A DNA stretch of 64,000 nucleotides from an uncultured Muribaculaceae bacterium (GTDB taxonomy: Bacteria; Bacteroidota; Bacteroidia; Bacteroidales; Muribaculaceae): positions 2,586 through 66,585 of the forward strand of contig CAJUDL010000016.1 in assembly GCA_910585285.1 (NCBI GenBank). Direction: 5' to 3'. Position 1 is the stretch's first letter; every line of letters begins with the position of its first letter. The translations under genes and the position numbers were made by a program. The notes under the pieces are model-generated. The model searched no databases, was not told the origin of the DNA, and saw nothing but the letters and a program-made list of their open reading frames with translations. Shown here one piece after another: positions 1 to 8,500 of this stretch.

Positions 1-1473
1 ATTATCAGTGTCATTACGGCTGAAATTAGCACCTTTTATCATGAAAGTTGCATCCATTGGATTGGATTCAGATGCTTCTTTTCGAAGAATCTCAATCAAT
101 TTTTGAGGAGTAATTAATTCCCACTGTTGAGCAGAGTCTTCTATGTTTATATCTGTAGTTTGAACCAATTTATTGTTATCAACCGTAAGAGCTCTGCCAT
201 TTAAAGTTATAGTATATAATTGTGTTCCATCTATACGATTAAATACAAAAGGAACATGATACTCTTCACTTGCATCCATATATAAATTGGATCCAAGAGT
301 AGATAGGGTTGTGTGGATATAAAACTCATTGTCTACTCCAGTTGGTTCTAAAGTAATTCTGTTACCAGTTCTACCAACTATGGCACGCGTGCCATAATTT
401 GCCCCTGCTGCTATAAATTCTCCTGTGTGAATATTACGAATATAATATTCACCATTTGTTATGGCTTCTCCTGTATTTTCCATTTCAAATTCAATGACAA
501 TAGGATAGTGGTCGGAGATTTCTGACCCATTAGGCCAAGTAAAATCAGTATCTTGCAAATAGCTTTTTGCAGTGAGAGTTACACCAGTTGCATCAGTGTT
601 ATTGATATAGAAAATTTTGTCAACAACCTCTCCTGTTTGGAATGCTTCATGATTTGTTCCATCAAAAGGTTTTGGTACCATTAGAGCAGGATCTCCTATA
701 TTAGGCATCACTCCTTTTCGAGGAAAGTCTATCCACGGATCATGCATTTCAAAACGAGGATCAGCATTGATGCGGTCAAACATCAATCCTTTTATATTGT
801 CGCGAGTATAACGACAATTGGTGTCACCCATAATTAATATTGGACGTTTGTTATCACTCGCAAGAATCATGTCTACTAACTGATTCATTTGCACCTCACG
901 TGCTTCATTATCCGCGTCCGTGGTTTCTGCGTCCATATGAAGTATGTAGACATCCAATTCCAATCCGGGTGCAACTTTAACAGTATAATACCTAAAACCC
1001 TTTGCTATAAGTTGATCGGAACCATCGGATGTAATTCCATTTCGCTTATTCCAAAGATACCATGCTTCATTAGAAACACTTATTGTGGACCTCCAAAGAA
1101 GATTAAGACCATCCGTATCAAACCATTTGTTTCCAGCAAGATAAGGAACAACATTTGTAACATTAGAAGGAATTTCTCCACGGAAAGTCCCATAATTATA
1201 AACCCCTTTTAATTCTGACATAAGTTGGGTATTATAATTAAAGTTTTCTGAAACTCCGAAAAAATCCCATCCTTTCTGAGATACAAGTTTACTCATTTGT
1301 AAAGTCCCTTCTTCTTGAGGACCTTCAGGGTTGAGATTCACATCTACAATTCCTACAGCTTTTACAGATGGTGGTAAGCCGTCTACATTAAGACAAGCTA
1401 CCTTAAATGTCTTCTTTTGGGCAGTCATAGGGAGTGCCATCAGTAGACATAAGAAAAGAATTAGTTTTTTCAT
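1..1473 (-). CDS. Secreted endonuclease/exonuclease/phosphatase (EEP)-fold protein, 3' end beyond window
   Basis: The frame stays open for 491 codons from an ATG to the window edge, so the C-terminus is missing. Residues 1-19 form a signal peptide (MKKLILFLCLLMALPMTAQ). The next part begins KVACLNVDGLPP and carries EEP-superfamily marks: a Glu in GVSENF, MGDTNCRYTRDN (Asp/Asn metal site) near residue 220, and the terminal SDHYP motif near residue 315. This fold hydrolyses phosphodiesters (DNase I, sphingomyelinase, inositol phosphatase types); the substrate cannot be told here. From about residue 330 a second domain starts (YYIRNIHTGEFIAAG) with spaced repeats ending QQWELI, resembling a beta-trefoil or ricin-like binding domain. 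A C-terminal sorting signal, if any, lies outside the window. No close neighbour gene suggests a pathway. Confidence 0.85.
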   Translation of the reverse strand, partial: MKKLILFLCLLMALPMTAQKKTFKVACLNVDGLPPSVKAVGIVDVNLNPEGPQEEGTLQMSKLVSQKGWDFFGVSENFNYNTQLMSELKGVYNYGTFRGEIPSNVTNVVPYLAGNKWFDTDGLNLLWRSTISVSNEAWYLWNKRNGITSDGSDQLIAKGFRYYTVKVAPGLELDVYILHMDAETTDADNEAREVQMNQLVDMILASDNKRPILIMGDTNCRYTRDNIKGLMFDRINADPRFEMHDPWIDFPRKGVMPNIGDPALMVPKPFDGTNHEAFQTGEVVDKIFYINNTDATGVTLTAKSYLQDTDFTWPNGSEISDHYPIVIEFEMENTGEAITNGEYYIRNIHTGEFIAAGANYGTRAIVGRTGNRITLEPTGVDNEFYIHTTLSTLGSNLYMDASEEYHVPFVFNRIDGTQLYTITLNGRALTVDNNKLVQTTDINIEDSAQQWELITPQKLIEILRKEASESNPMDATFMIKGANFSRNDTDN

Positions 1474-1726
1474 GTTCGTTTAATTGGTATTGATGTTAAG
1501 TATTTTGGTTATTTATAAATTTCAAATCGAAAATATACGTATATGAGGAGACTCACCTCTGTCTCTTGGAGACGGAAGTGTCACGTGTAACTATAAGAAT
1601 GATAGATTCTTAAGAAATATTTTTCGGGGGGGGTAATGCGTTGATTGCCAATTAGATACAAGTTGTGTATCCAGCTATTGTCATATGCTGTTGTCATTGA
1701 GTCTGGCATTACTTGAGATTATTGTC

Positions 1727-1914
1727 TAAGAAACTGTTTAAATTTATTTTAGAGGAATTTTGAGGGTTGTTTTTGAGGTGATTTCGCAAGTTGAGAAAGG
1801 AGAAACCTATCGGTTTCGACTGCCGAAACTTGGCGGAAGCGACCAAAAAGAACCTCAAAATTCCCGAAAGATTCTTTATAAAAAATTTACGTAATAAATT
1901 TAAATAGTTTCTAA
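1727..1914. mobile_element. Candidate MITE / palindromic non-autonomous element
   Basis: The 188-bp segment has 22-bp terminal inverted repeats that match at 20 of 22 positions; both contain AAACTRTTTAAATTTATT. Inside, GGAATTTTGAGG on the left is mirrored by CCTCAAAATTCC on the right, and the centre holds GAAACC-tatc-GGTTTC, so the element is palindromic almost throughout. No transposase and no clear target-site duplication are visible. It could instead be a structured RNA gene or the remnant of an insertion sequence. Confidence 0.5.
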
Positions 1915-2053
1915 AGGTTAACGATTTACATTCGTATCGCAAAATAAGTGTATTTTTTACAATTATCCAAATTAATGATAAATTTTCTCATAAATCTTTG
2001 CCAAACATAATATGAAGTTTAAATGGGATGGCATCGGAATATTTTTTATTCGA

Positions 2054-2160
2054 CCTCTTCGAGGCCACCGTAACGCGATTCGTGTTACCCCATACCGGTT
2101 AAGCACTATTTTATAAGTGCTTAACCGGTATGGGGTTATAAATAATTATCCTCTTCGAGG
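2054..2160. repeat. 21-bp perfect hairpin flanked by two CCTCTTCGAGG repeats
   Basis: The core has perfect 21-bp arms (2087-2107 and 2116-2136; the left arm begins ACCCCATACCGG) separated by an 8-nt loop. Identical 11-mers CCTCTTCGAGG, each a small hairpin, sit at 2054-2064 and 2150-2160. There is no T-run after the stem, so it is not a standard terminator. It may be a small mobile palindrome or a protein-binding site. Confidence 0.6.
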
Positions 2161-2188
2161 ATTGTCGCAAAAGTGACTATGAATTCCA

Positions 2189-2240
2189 TCCCTTACCTAT
2201 TACCTTTACTTTTTATCATATCGAACCGAGTTCGATATGA
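2189..2240. repeat. Pyrimidine heptad tract plus 11-bp-stem hairpin
   Basis: A short CCTATTA/CCTTTAC tract with 7-base periodicity runs into a hairpin with perfect 11-bp arms TCATATCGAAC / GTTCGATATGA (2216-2226, 2230-2240) and a 3-nt loop, followed by GGTTAAACC. The arrangement resembles the hairpin plus GGTTAAA tracts found near the ORF6N genes. It lies about 55 bases before the TonB-domain gene, so it could be part of that leader. Confidence 0.5.
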
Positions 2241-2295
2241 GGTTAAACCTTTTGGAAGTTGAGGTGTCTAAAGGAAAATATAAAGATTGAAAGTT

Positions 2296-2658
2296 ATGAA
2301 AAAGTTTGTACTCATATTGATGATGGCGGTGGGGATGTCGATAGCTGCTATGGCTGCCGATACGAAAGCTGCTTTTCCAGGTGGAGAGAATGCTCAGACT
2401 GAGTTTATAAACAAAACTCTTGTTTATCCTGCTGATGCTAAGGCTAATGGCGTGGAAGGAATTGTGGTAGTATCTTTCACTGTCAAGGCTGATGGATCAA
2501 TAGGCAATATAAAGATCAAACGTATGGTTGATCCCGATCTTGAAGCAGAGGCAATTCGCGTGGTGAAGAAGATGCCGGCATGGACTCCAGCCACCAAAGA
2601 TGGTAAACCGGTTGATTCAACAGCTGAAATCCCCTTCAAATTCTCGATCAGCGACTGA
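2296..2658 (+). CDS. Exported TonB C-terminal-domain protein
   Basis: A 120-residue protein: signal peptide (MKKFVLILMMAVGMS to about AMAA), then one TonB C-terminal domain with FPGG near the start, YPADAKANGVEG (the usual 'YP..A...G..G.V.V.F.V...G' pattern), and MPAWTPATKDGKPV at the end. Free-standing copies are common in Bacteroidetes. They lack the membrane anchor and proline stretch of true TonB, so energy transduction is unlikely and a periplasmic interaction role is inference. An in-frame TTG lies 9 bases upstream, but ATG-AAA-AAG fits a signal peptide better. The 3' end overlaps the convergent Sel1 gene by 11 bases. Confidence 0.85.
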   Translation: MKKFVLILMMAVGMSIAAMAADTKAAFPGGENAQTEFINKTLVYPADAKANGVEGIVVVSFTVKADGSIGNIKIKRMVDPDLEAEAIRVVKKMPAWTPATKDGKPVDSTAEIPFKFSISD

Positions 2659-3241
2659 GGGCATCTGGGAAGATTTGAAGCAGTTCATCGATGATTCGTT
2701 GAGCTGTGGTGTCGCCTAAAGCGGCGGCACGATCGTAGTATTCAATGGATTTTTTGTAATCGTAGCGTAATATGTGGCCATGCGAATATGCATCAGCCAC
2801 TTTTTTTATTGCTCCTGCAGATGCTGAATCTCCCGGATATACGGCAAAATAATCGGCAAGTTCCCGGATTGCCGAGGGAGAATGATGTGCGGCTGCATAA
2901 TCAAGAAGTCTGAGGGCTGCGGTAGTATCTGCCTGTAGTGCCGGAGCACCTATGAGAAGAAGATGACCGAGATTGGCAGATGCTTTCGGATCTCCGGCAT
3001 CACTTGCGCAACGAAGAAAAAAGAGGGCAGAATCTCGGTCAAGACGTGTTCCCATGCCTTGCCAGTAAAGGAAACCGAGGTAATTCATTGCACGCAGTGA
3101 GCCGTTTTCGGCTGAATCCCGCAACGCCGCAATGGCGCAATGTTCTCCCGCTGCCGCCCTATCTTCCACCTCTCTCATAGGTGTGCCGGGAAGCAGTGCA
3201 GAAGCACATAAAGTCATCAATATGTATAATAATGAGCGCAA
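2648..3241 (-). CDS. Exported Sel1-repeat protein
   Basis: About 197 residues. A hydrophobic N-terminus is followed by Sel1-like repeats of about 36 residues: AMNYLGFLYWQGMG, ASANLGHLLLIG, a weaker copy at SAIRELADYF, and a final one with YKKSIEYYDRAAALGD. Sel1 proteins are alpha-solenoids that act as scaffolds. The longest frame starts with TTG because a stop lies three codons upstream; the ATG at codon 9 is an alternative but would shorten the signal peptide. It lies downstream of porX on the same strand with about 30 bases between, so it may be the last gene of that operon. Confidence 0.75.
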   Translation of the reverse strand: MRSLLYILMTLCASALLPGTPMREVEDRAAAGEHCAIAALRDSAENGSLRAMNYLGFLYWQGMGTRLDRDSALFFLRCASDAGDPKASANLGHLLLIGAPALQADTTAALRLLDYAAAHHSPSAIRELADYFAVYPGDSASAGAIKKVADAYSHGHILRYDYKKSIEYYDRAAALGDTTAQRIIDELLQIFPDALSR

Positions 3242-3247
3242 ATCAAA

Positions 3248-3275
3248 TTAACCATTAATTATTAACCATTAAGCT
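3248..3275. repeat. Heptad tract at the porX stop
   Basis: Four 7-base units, TTAACCA TTAATTA and then the same pattern ending TTAAGCT, fill the space between porX and the Sel1 gene and overlap the porX stop codon. This looks like a one-armed version of the junction arrays described elsewhere in the window. Confidence 0.55.
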
Positions 3276-4815
3276 ATCCTTTAGGAGTAAGCGTTACGAG
3301 CGGCACGAGCATTTCCTGCAGCGAGATGCCTCCATGCTGGAATGTGCCGGTATAATACTGCACATAATAATTGTAATTATTCGGATAAGAGAAGAAATCC
3401 TCATTGCAGGCATAAATATAAGAACTTGAAAGATTTGGAGCAGGGAGTCCGAAACGTTTGGGATCATGCATTTCATAAACCTGACGCGGATTGTAGCTCA
3501 GATTTTTGCCAACCTTATATCTGAGGTTTGTATTGGTGTTTTTATCACCCACTACTTTCACAGGATTATCCACACGAATGGTGCCATGGTCTGTTGTGAG
3601 GATCACACGGTAACCGAGTTCAGCAAGTTTGCGGAAAATATCTACAGCTGAAGAATGGCGGAACCAGCTTTCTGTAAGTGATCGGTATGCGGCATCGTTG
3701 CTTGCAAGCTCGCGAATCATCTTGGATTCCGTTCGTGCGTGTGAAAGCATATCTATGAAGTTAAGCACCAAAACCTGTAGCGGAATATCCTTGTTTGCCG
3801 AAAGTGACTGCACGAATTTTTCTCCTGCCGAAGAATCATTAAGCTTTGTATACTGAAACTTATCCTTACGGCGGAAGCGGTCGAGCTGCGTTTGCACAAG
3901 TTTCTCCTCATGGATATTAAGACCCTCATTCTCATCTTCATCCACCCAGTATTGTGGGAACATAGTTGCTATCTGCAATGGCATCAACCCGGCGAAGATG
4001 GCATTGCGGGCATATTGGGTAGAAGTAGGGAGGATTGTAGTGTAAAGTTCTTCCGATATGTTGAAGAATTCGGAAACAAGGGGCTGCACAACCTTCCATT
4101 GGTCAAGACGGAAATTATCCACAAGGAAAAAGCAAACTTTCTCGCCCTTGTCGAGCAATGGAAACACGCGATGCCGGAAAATTTCATGACTCATCAGCGG
4201 ATGTTCCCCGCCTGTCACCCAGTCTTCGTAATTGCGCTTGATGAATTTACAGAAGTTGGAGTTTGCATCGCGTTTTTGCATCAAGAGCATTTCAGCCATG
4301 GAATTATCAGTTTCAGCCAATTTCAGTTCCCACCTCACAAGTTCGCGATATACCTCCATCCAGTCGGCAACTGAAGCAGCCGAATTTATGAGGGATGACA
4401 AGCGCATGAAATCCTGCTGATATTCCGATGAAGCGCGTGTGGCAACAATCTCGCGGCTATGCAGATTTTTCTTGATCGAGAGGAGTATCTGGTTGGGATT
4501 TACAGGTTTTATGAGATAGTCGGCAATTTGGTTACCTATTGCCTGATCCATAATATTTTCCTCTTCACTTTTGGTAATCATGATCACCGGAATGTCAGGA
4601 TGCGAACGATTTATCAAGGCAAGCGTCTCCAGCCCTGTTATGCCCGGCATATTCTCATCAAGTAGAATAAGAGAGAAGGGTTCCTTTTCGAGCGCGTCGA
4701 GCGCATCACGACCGTTTGACACGGTGGTGACTTCATAGCCTTTGGCTTTCAGGAAAAGAATGTGGGGCTTAAGGAGATCTATCTCATCATCTGCCCAGAG
4801 TATTTTATCTGTCAT
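3274..4815 (-). CDS. porX: PorX, type IX secretion response regulator with PglZ domain
   Basis: 513 residues. Residues 1-120 are a CheY-type receiver with acidic pair D9/D10, phospho-acceptor D53 (LLDENMPG) and K103 (LIKP). Residues from about 200 form a PglZ/alkaline-phosphatase-superfamily domain with the metal-site motifs FFLVDNFRLDQW and LTTDHGT. PorX with sensor PorY and a sigma factor regulates type IX secretion genes in Porphyromonas, and the PglZ part has been linked to phosphodiesterase activity on oligonucleotides. The ATG is chosen over an in-frame TTG two codons upstream. It follows porW by 34 bases on the same strand. No PorY kinase is present in the window, as is usual. Confidence 0.95.
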   Translation of the reverse strand: MTDKILWADDEIDLLKPHILFLKAKGYEVTTVSNGRDALDALEKEPFSLILLDENMPGITGLETLALINRSHPDIPVIMITKSEEENIMDQAIGNQIADYLIKPVNPNQILLSIKKNLHSREIVATRASSEYQQDFMRLSSLINSAASVADWMEVYRELVRWELKLAETDNSMAEMLLMQKRDANSNFCKFIKRNYEDWVTGGEHPLMSHEIFRHRVFPLLDKGEKVCFFLVDNFRLDQWKVVQPLVSEFFNISEELYTTILPTSTQYARNAIFAGLMPLQIATMFPQYWVDEDENEGLNIHEEKLVQTQLDRFRRKDKFQYTKLNDSSAGEKFVQSLSANKDIPLQVLVLNFIDMLSHARTESKMIRELASNDAAYRSLTESWFRHSSAVDIFRKLAELGYRVILTTDHGTIRVDNPVKVVGDKNTNTNLRYKVGKNLSYNPRQVYEMHDPKRFGLPAPNLSSSYIYACNEDFFSYPNNYNYYVQYYTGTFQHGGISLQEMLVPLVTLTPKG

Positions 4816-4849
4816 AATCAATGATATTTATTGTGGCACCAAGGTGCCT

Positions 4850-7654
4850 TCACTCAACCGGCTGCGCCTCAGATGGAGGAGTAGGTTCAGGTAGATCAGC
4901 AGGAGCAGGCGGTTCTGCCTCAAAACGGAAGTATTCTTCGAATGAACGTCCTTCGTTCAGAAGAAGTTCAAAATTGTGTTTGCTGATCATTATGGGTCGC
5001 ACCCCTTCGGGAAGTTTAAAATCATTCTTTGTCATTACGGAGCGGTAATGCTCAAGTTCTCGCAGGTTGGAGAAGCCCTTTATCACGAGCATCCCTATCT
5101 CTCCGAAACTCATAGGCTCAAGATCAAAATCTTTGACCACGAATGATGAGAAATTGAACCGAGCCACATCATAAAGAAGAGCGTTTGCATTTACTGAATC
5201 ACGTGGAAACGCCAATACCAGATATTGAGGCGACTCCGGATCCCGTTCGAAATTGGCGGGTTGTCCGTCACTTCCCATGGCAGTTGAGTCGTTAGAGAGA
5301 CTCATGCTCCATATCATGCCACGCGAATTGGATAAACCTGAACGGGGCACGCGTCCTGCCTGCAGACCTTTCATTATGCTTCCTGCCATCGGAGTCATAT
5401 CCGTGTCGGGCCAGCGTTCGAGAAGGGTTGTGAGACGTTCGCGGAATTTATCGTTGTCATTTTCCGTCAAGTAAGAGAGAGCATCTATGAATACGAATTT
5501 GGGAAGAATCTTGGAAAGCGGATAATCTTTCTCCATTTCCGCCGTAAGGTTATGCACCGTGCGGTTGTCGTCAGATAGATATGCATTATAGGCTTTCTCG
5601 TACATCTCCTCCTGAATGAGGTTCATGCGGCGTAGATTTTCAAAATAGTTGGGATCACGCATCGCCATGCCGTAAGGAGATTCCGGAAAATCCGAGAGGA
5701 TCTTCTGTCTCCATTTCTCAGCCTCTGCCGTATCGTTGCGACGCACCGCCATAAGATAGAGGTTATAATATACATCAAGGCGATATATATTGTCGGGATA
5801 CCTGTCTTCGAGGCGTAAGAACTCAGTGCGGGCTGCTGGATAATCTTCGAGTTTATCTTTGAGAATTAATCCCATGTTATAGAGACCTTCCTGGATGATG
5901 TCGTTGGCATTCTGTCGCTCCTCGGGTGTTGATGGAATCTGAGACAGGTAGAATTCTATATTGTGGGGGTCAGAAGCACCTTTATCAGCGGATTCCTGTT
6001 TGTTTTCAGTGTTTTCTCCTGATGTATCTTCAGCTGCTGTTTGAGTATTTTCTTTTGTTTCCTCATTTTCTTCCGGAGTATCGAAAGAGAATGAAGATTT
6101 ATTTCGACGACGCCAGTCATCCTCAAGACGGCGAGAACCCCAGCGTCGCTGGAATTCGCTTTTTCCTTGCGATTTGGTCATGGCATTATAAAAATACCAG
6201 GATTTGTCGCCGTTATTCACAAATCCCTGGGGAGCGGCATCATTACGGTTGATGCCGCTGGGTTGTTGTCCCTCACGTTCTGCCATTGCGGCTTCCCGTT
6301 TGGCTTCCTCTGCTTCCTTTTTCTCGCGTGCGATCAGTTCGTCAACGAGTTTTTGTGCCACAGCCTTTTGCTCTTCGGGTGTCATGTCGGCAAGACGCAG
6401 TAATGAATCCTGCAGCTGTACGTTGCCTGAATACACCGCAAGTTCGTCGAGCACATCACTTCGCAGTTTTAGTGTCTTATAATCTGGATAATTATCAGGA
6501 AGCTGGGGAATAGCTTCCGCATAGCATGGTTGTGCCTTCACGTAATCTCCTTTGGAGAAATATATGTTTCCCAATGCAAGTTGGGCGAGCGCACGGTCGA
6601 TGCCGTTGCGTGTAGATTTCTCTACAGCCAGACTATAGTTCGCAATAGCGTTGGCTGAATCTCCTTTCGACAGATAAAGATTGCCAATTGCATAATAGAT
6701 CTGGTCTGCAAATTCCTGATTGCGAGCGTAACGGGTCATTGCGCGGAGTGAGGCAACTTCTTTGGAGATATTCTTTCCGGTGAAAACTTCGCTCTGTTTG
6801 ATGCGAGCATTGAATTTAGCTCGATAAGATATTCCTTGTCCCTTGCCTGCATTTTTATAGGCAATATATGCATTCTTACGGTCGCCGATGTGGGAATATA
6901 GTTGCCCTAAGAGAAACCATAGACGGTTTTTTTGTGTACCTTTGGCTTGACGGGCAGCCTCGCGCAGATAGGGTATGGCATCGGAATATCTGTCGGTGCG
7001 GATAAGTAGATTTGCTTCCGCACGATTATACAGATTCTTCAGTTCGCGGGTTGTTAAATCTTTTTGCTTTACAAGATGAAGGGCATTCTCTGCCTCATAG
7101 TTCCAATCAAGAGCGCAATAGCTGAGTGCCTGCCAGATACGGGCTTCGGTGACTACTGCCGGAAGCCAAGTGAAATGTTTGGCAATATACATGAAAGTGG
7201 CAGCCGCTCCGGAAAAATCACCATTGTAATATTGTCCTTTCCCCATTGTAAGCCAAGCATTGTGGAGGAATGGATTGAATTCATCGCGGGCGCGAAAAGC
7301 CTTTTCTTTAGCAGATGCTGTGCGCTTGGCTGGTTTTTTCTTTATTGAGTGGAGTTGGATTGCTTTTTGCATCTTTTCGATGGTGCGTTTGAAATCGCCT
7401 GTAGGCTGCGGCATTTTCTGATCCGCACGAGCTTCGGCAGGATGAGTGAAGAGGCGCCGGGAATAGTCATCCTCATAATCGCGTTCCATCTGCTGGAGTT
7501 GCTCCACATAGTGCTCTTTCCCGTTGAAGTAAACGTTATAGCGAGTAGTGAAAGCCTGCCAGTTGCGAGACATAGGTGTGTTCTTCTTCGTTCCGCAGGA
7601 TGCGAAGAAGAGTACACTCAATAATATGACCGACAGAAATCTTAAAGCTCTCAC
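4850..7654 (-). CDS. porW: PorW/SprE, type IX secretion TPR lipoprotein
   Basis: 934 residues. Signal peptide with lipobox FFASC, making C20 the lipidated residue, then the family hallmark SRNWQAFTTRYNVYFNGKEH. Many TPR units follow (for example YYNGDFSGAAATFMYIAKHF and ALGNIYFSKGDYVKAQPCY), then an acidic Glu-rich linker around residues 540-600 and a C-terminal domain near DFDLEPMSFGEIGML. PorW/SprE is an outer-membrane lipoprotein needed for type IX secretion and gliding. It is thought to connect the PorK/N ring to the rest of the machine. The start is GTG; an overlapping ATG is out of frame. Its position just upstream of porX supports the call. Confidence 0.93.
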   Translation of the reverse strand: MRALRFLSVILLSVLFFASCGTKKNTPMSRNWQAFTTRYNVYFNGKEHYVEQLQQMERDYEDDYSRRLFTHPAEARADQKMPQPTGDFKRTIEKMQKAIQLHSIKKKPAKRTASAKEKAFRARDEFNPFLHNAWLTMGKGQYYNGDFSGAAATFMYIAKHFTWLPAVVTEARIWQALSYCALDWNYEAENALHLVKQKDLTTRELKNLYNRAEANLLIRTDRYSDAIPYLREAARQAKGTQKNRLWFLLGQLYSHIGDRKNAYIAYKNAGKGQGISYRAKFNARIKQSEVFTGKNISKEVASLRAMTRYARNQEFADQIYYAIGNLYLSKGDSANAIANYSLAVEKSTRNGIDRALAQLALGNIYFSKGDYVKAQPCYAEAIPQLPDNYPDYKTLKLRSDVLDELAVYSGNVQLQDSLLRLADMTPEEQKAVAQKLVDELIAREKKEAEEAKREAAMAEREGQQPSGINRNDAAPQGFVNNGDKSWYFYNAMTKSQGKSEFQRRWGSRRLEDDWRRRNKSSFSFDTPEENEETKENTQTAAEDTSGENTENKQESADKGASDPHNIEFYLSQIPSTPEERQNANDIIQEGLYNMGLILKDKLEDYPAARTEFLRLEDRYPDNIYRLDVYYNLYLMAVRRNDTAEAEKWRQKILSDFPESPYGMAMRDPNYFENLRRMNLIQEEMYEKAYNAYLSDDNRTVHNLTAEMEKDYPLSKILPKFVFIDALSYLTENDNDKFRERLTTLLERWPDTDMTPMAGSIMKGLQAGRVPRSGLSNSRGMIWSMSLSNDSTAMGSDGQPANFERDPESPQYLVLAFPRDSVNANALLYDVARFNFSSFVVKDFDLEPMSFGEIGMLVIKGFSNLRELEHYRSVMTKNDFKLPEGVRPIMISKHNFELLLNEGRSFEEYFRFEAEPPAPADLPEPTPPSEAQPVE

Positions 7655-7717
7655 ATTAAGAAAACGAAAATCGGACAGATTAATTATAATATGATAGCCG
7701 TGGATAAGTATATAATG

Positions 7718-7927
7718 TCAGGGTACGGGATCGTAGCCGGAACCACCCCAAGGGTGGCATCGGCATATACGTTTGATTGCAAGCCATGTTCCTTTTAAAG
7801 GACCATGTTTCGCTATCGCTTCGATTGCGTATTTGGAGCAGGTAGGTGTGTATCGGCAAGCAGCAGGAAAATGGGGTGAAATGGCTCCTTGATAGAACTT
7901 GATGAGAAGAATGAGAAAACGGCGCAT
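7718..7927 (-). CDS. yidD: YidD, membrane protein insertion efficiency factor
   Basis: 69 residues, the normal size for the family. The N-terminal amphipathic helix (FLILLIKFYQGAISP) is followed by the conserved CRYTPTCSKYAIEA cysteine motif and the terminal PWGGSGYDPVP. YidD sits at the inner face of the membrane and helps YidC/Sec insertion. It follows rnpA, its usual neighbour. Here the two are separated by about 130 bases of repeat DNA instead of being adjacent. Confidence 0.95.
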   Translation of the reverse strand: MRRFLILLIKFYQGAISPHFPAACRYTPTCSKYAIEAIAKHGPLKGTWLAIKRICRCHPWGGSGYDPVP

Positions 7928-7935
7928 TTTAAATA

Positions 7936-8079
7936 ATGTGTAATGTTTAATGTGAAATGTTTAATTTTTTGAGAACCTATGTTTGAATATCTGATGATTT
8001 GAGAACCGATGTTTGAATGGCTAATGATTTGGGTGTCAATGATAATTACACATTACTCATTTAACATTTAACATTAACT
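7936..8079. repeat. Heptad inverted array with internal 30-bp tandem repeat (rnpA-yidD junction)
   Basis: On the plus strand a left arm of five 7-mers (ATGTGTA ATGTTTA and variants, 7936-7970) faces a right arm of ATTACAC/ATTTAAC 7-mers (8045-8079). The arms are inverted relative to each other. Between them lie two 30-bp direct repeats starting TTTGAGAACC (7968-7997, 7998-8027) and a partial third. The right arm runs into the 3' end of rnpA; the left arm ends 8 bases before the yidD ATG. Confidence 0.8.
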
Positions 8080-8479
8080 TTCGGAGAAGACGTTTCATTT
8101 TTGATTCGATGAGAGAGTAGGGAAGATTCTGATCAGAAATATAAATGAAAGCGAGTGAAAGGGTGCCTGCATTGGGAATATTTTCTGCAAGGTCTTTTAA
8201 AGGAAGACGATTGATACGGTATGCCTCACGGATGCGGCGACGCATAAGGACTCGGTCAACGGCATGGCGACGTTTCTTTTTAGGTACCGTTATGAGCATC
8301 TGGATATTACCGACTTTTTGTGGTATTTCGGCTCTGAAACTGTTGGCAAGCGTGTCGGCATCGACCAGTCGCCAGGTAAGACGCAAAGGGAAATCGTAGA
8401 GGGTGTTTCCTTCAGTGAAAAGATCCTCTACAAGGCGTTTATGACGCAATTTCTCATCTTTCCTTAATGTGTATCTCAC
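8057..8479 (-). CDS. rnpA: RnpA, ribonuclease P protein subunit
   Basis: 140 residues. The N-terminus RKDEKLRHKRLVEDLF and the basic motif VPKKKRRHAVDRVLMRRRIREAYR are the RnpA signature for binding RNase P RNA; RNase P matures tRNA 5' ends. Start codon GTG. The last seven codons (KLMLNVK) lie inside the heptad array of the rnpA-yidD junction, so the C-terminus seems to be written by the repeat. The gene follows the polyprenyl synthase by about 20 bases. Confidence 0.93.
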   Translation of the reverse strand: MRYTLRKDEKLRHKRLVEDLFTEGNTLYDFPLRLTWRLVDADTLANSFRAEIPQKVGNIQMLITVPKKKRRHAVDRVLMRRRIREAYRINRLPLKDLAENIPNAGTLSLAFIYISDQNLPYSLIESKMKRLLRKLMLNVK

Positions 8480-8500
8480 TTCAAAGTGTGTTTGAATTTC

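Larger units (their letters stand above)
1474..2295. other. Gene-poor intergenic region rich in palindromes
   Basis: About 820 bases without a convincing gene. It holds a short GTCTC-ttg-GAGAC hairpin near 1561, a 188-bp MITE-like palindrome, a 21-bp perfect hairpin bracketed by two copies of CCTCTTCGAGG, a pyrimidine-rich 7-bp-periodic tract near 2189-2216 and an 11-bp-stem hairpin just before the TonB-domain gene. The one frame open across the MITE-like element is low complexity and follows the palindrome, so I do not call it a gene. Confidence 0.7.

Noticed and set aside
1709..1942. 77-codon open frame on the minus strand
   Set aside because: It spans the MITE-like palindrome, is low complexity, and has no start signal or recognisable domain.
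7936..8079. CRISPR array
   Set aside because: Units are 7 or 30 bases without regular unique spacers, and no cas genes are present.
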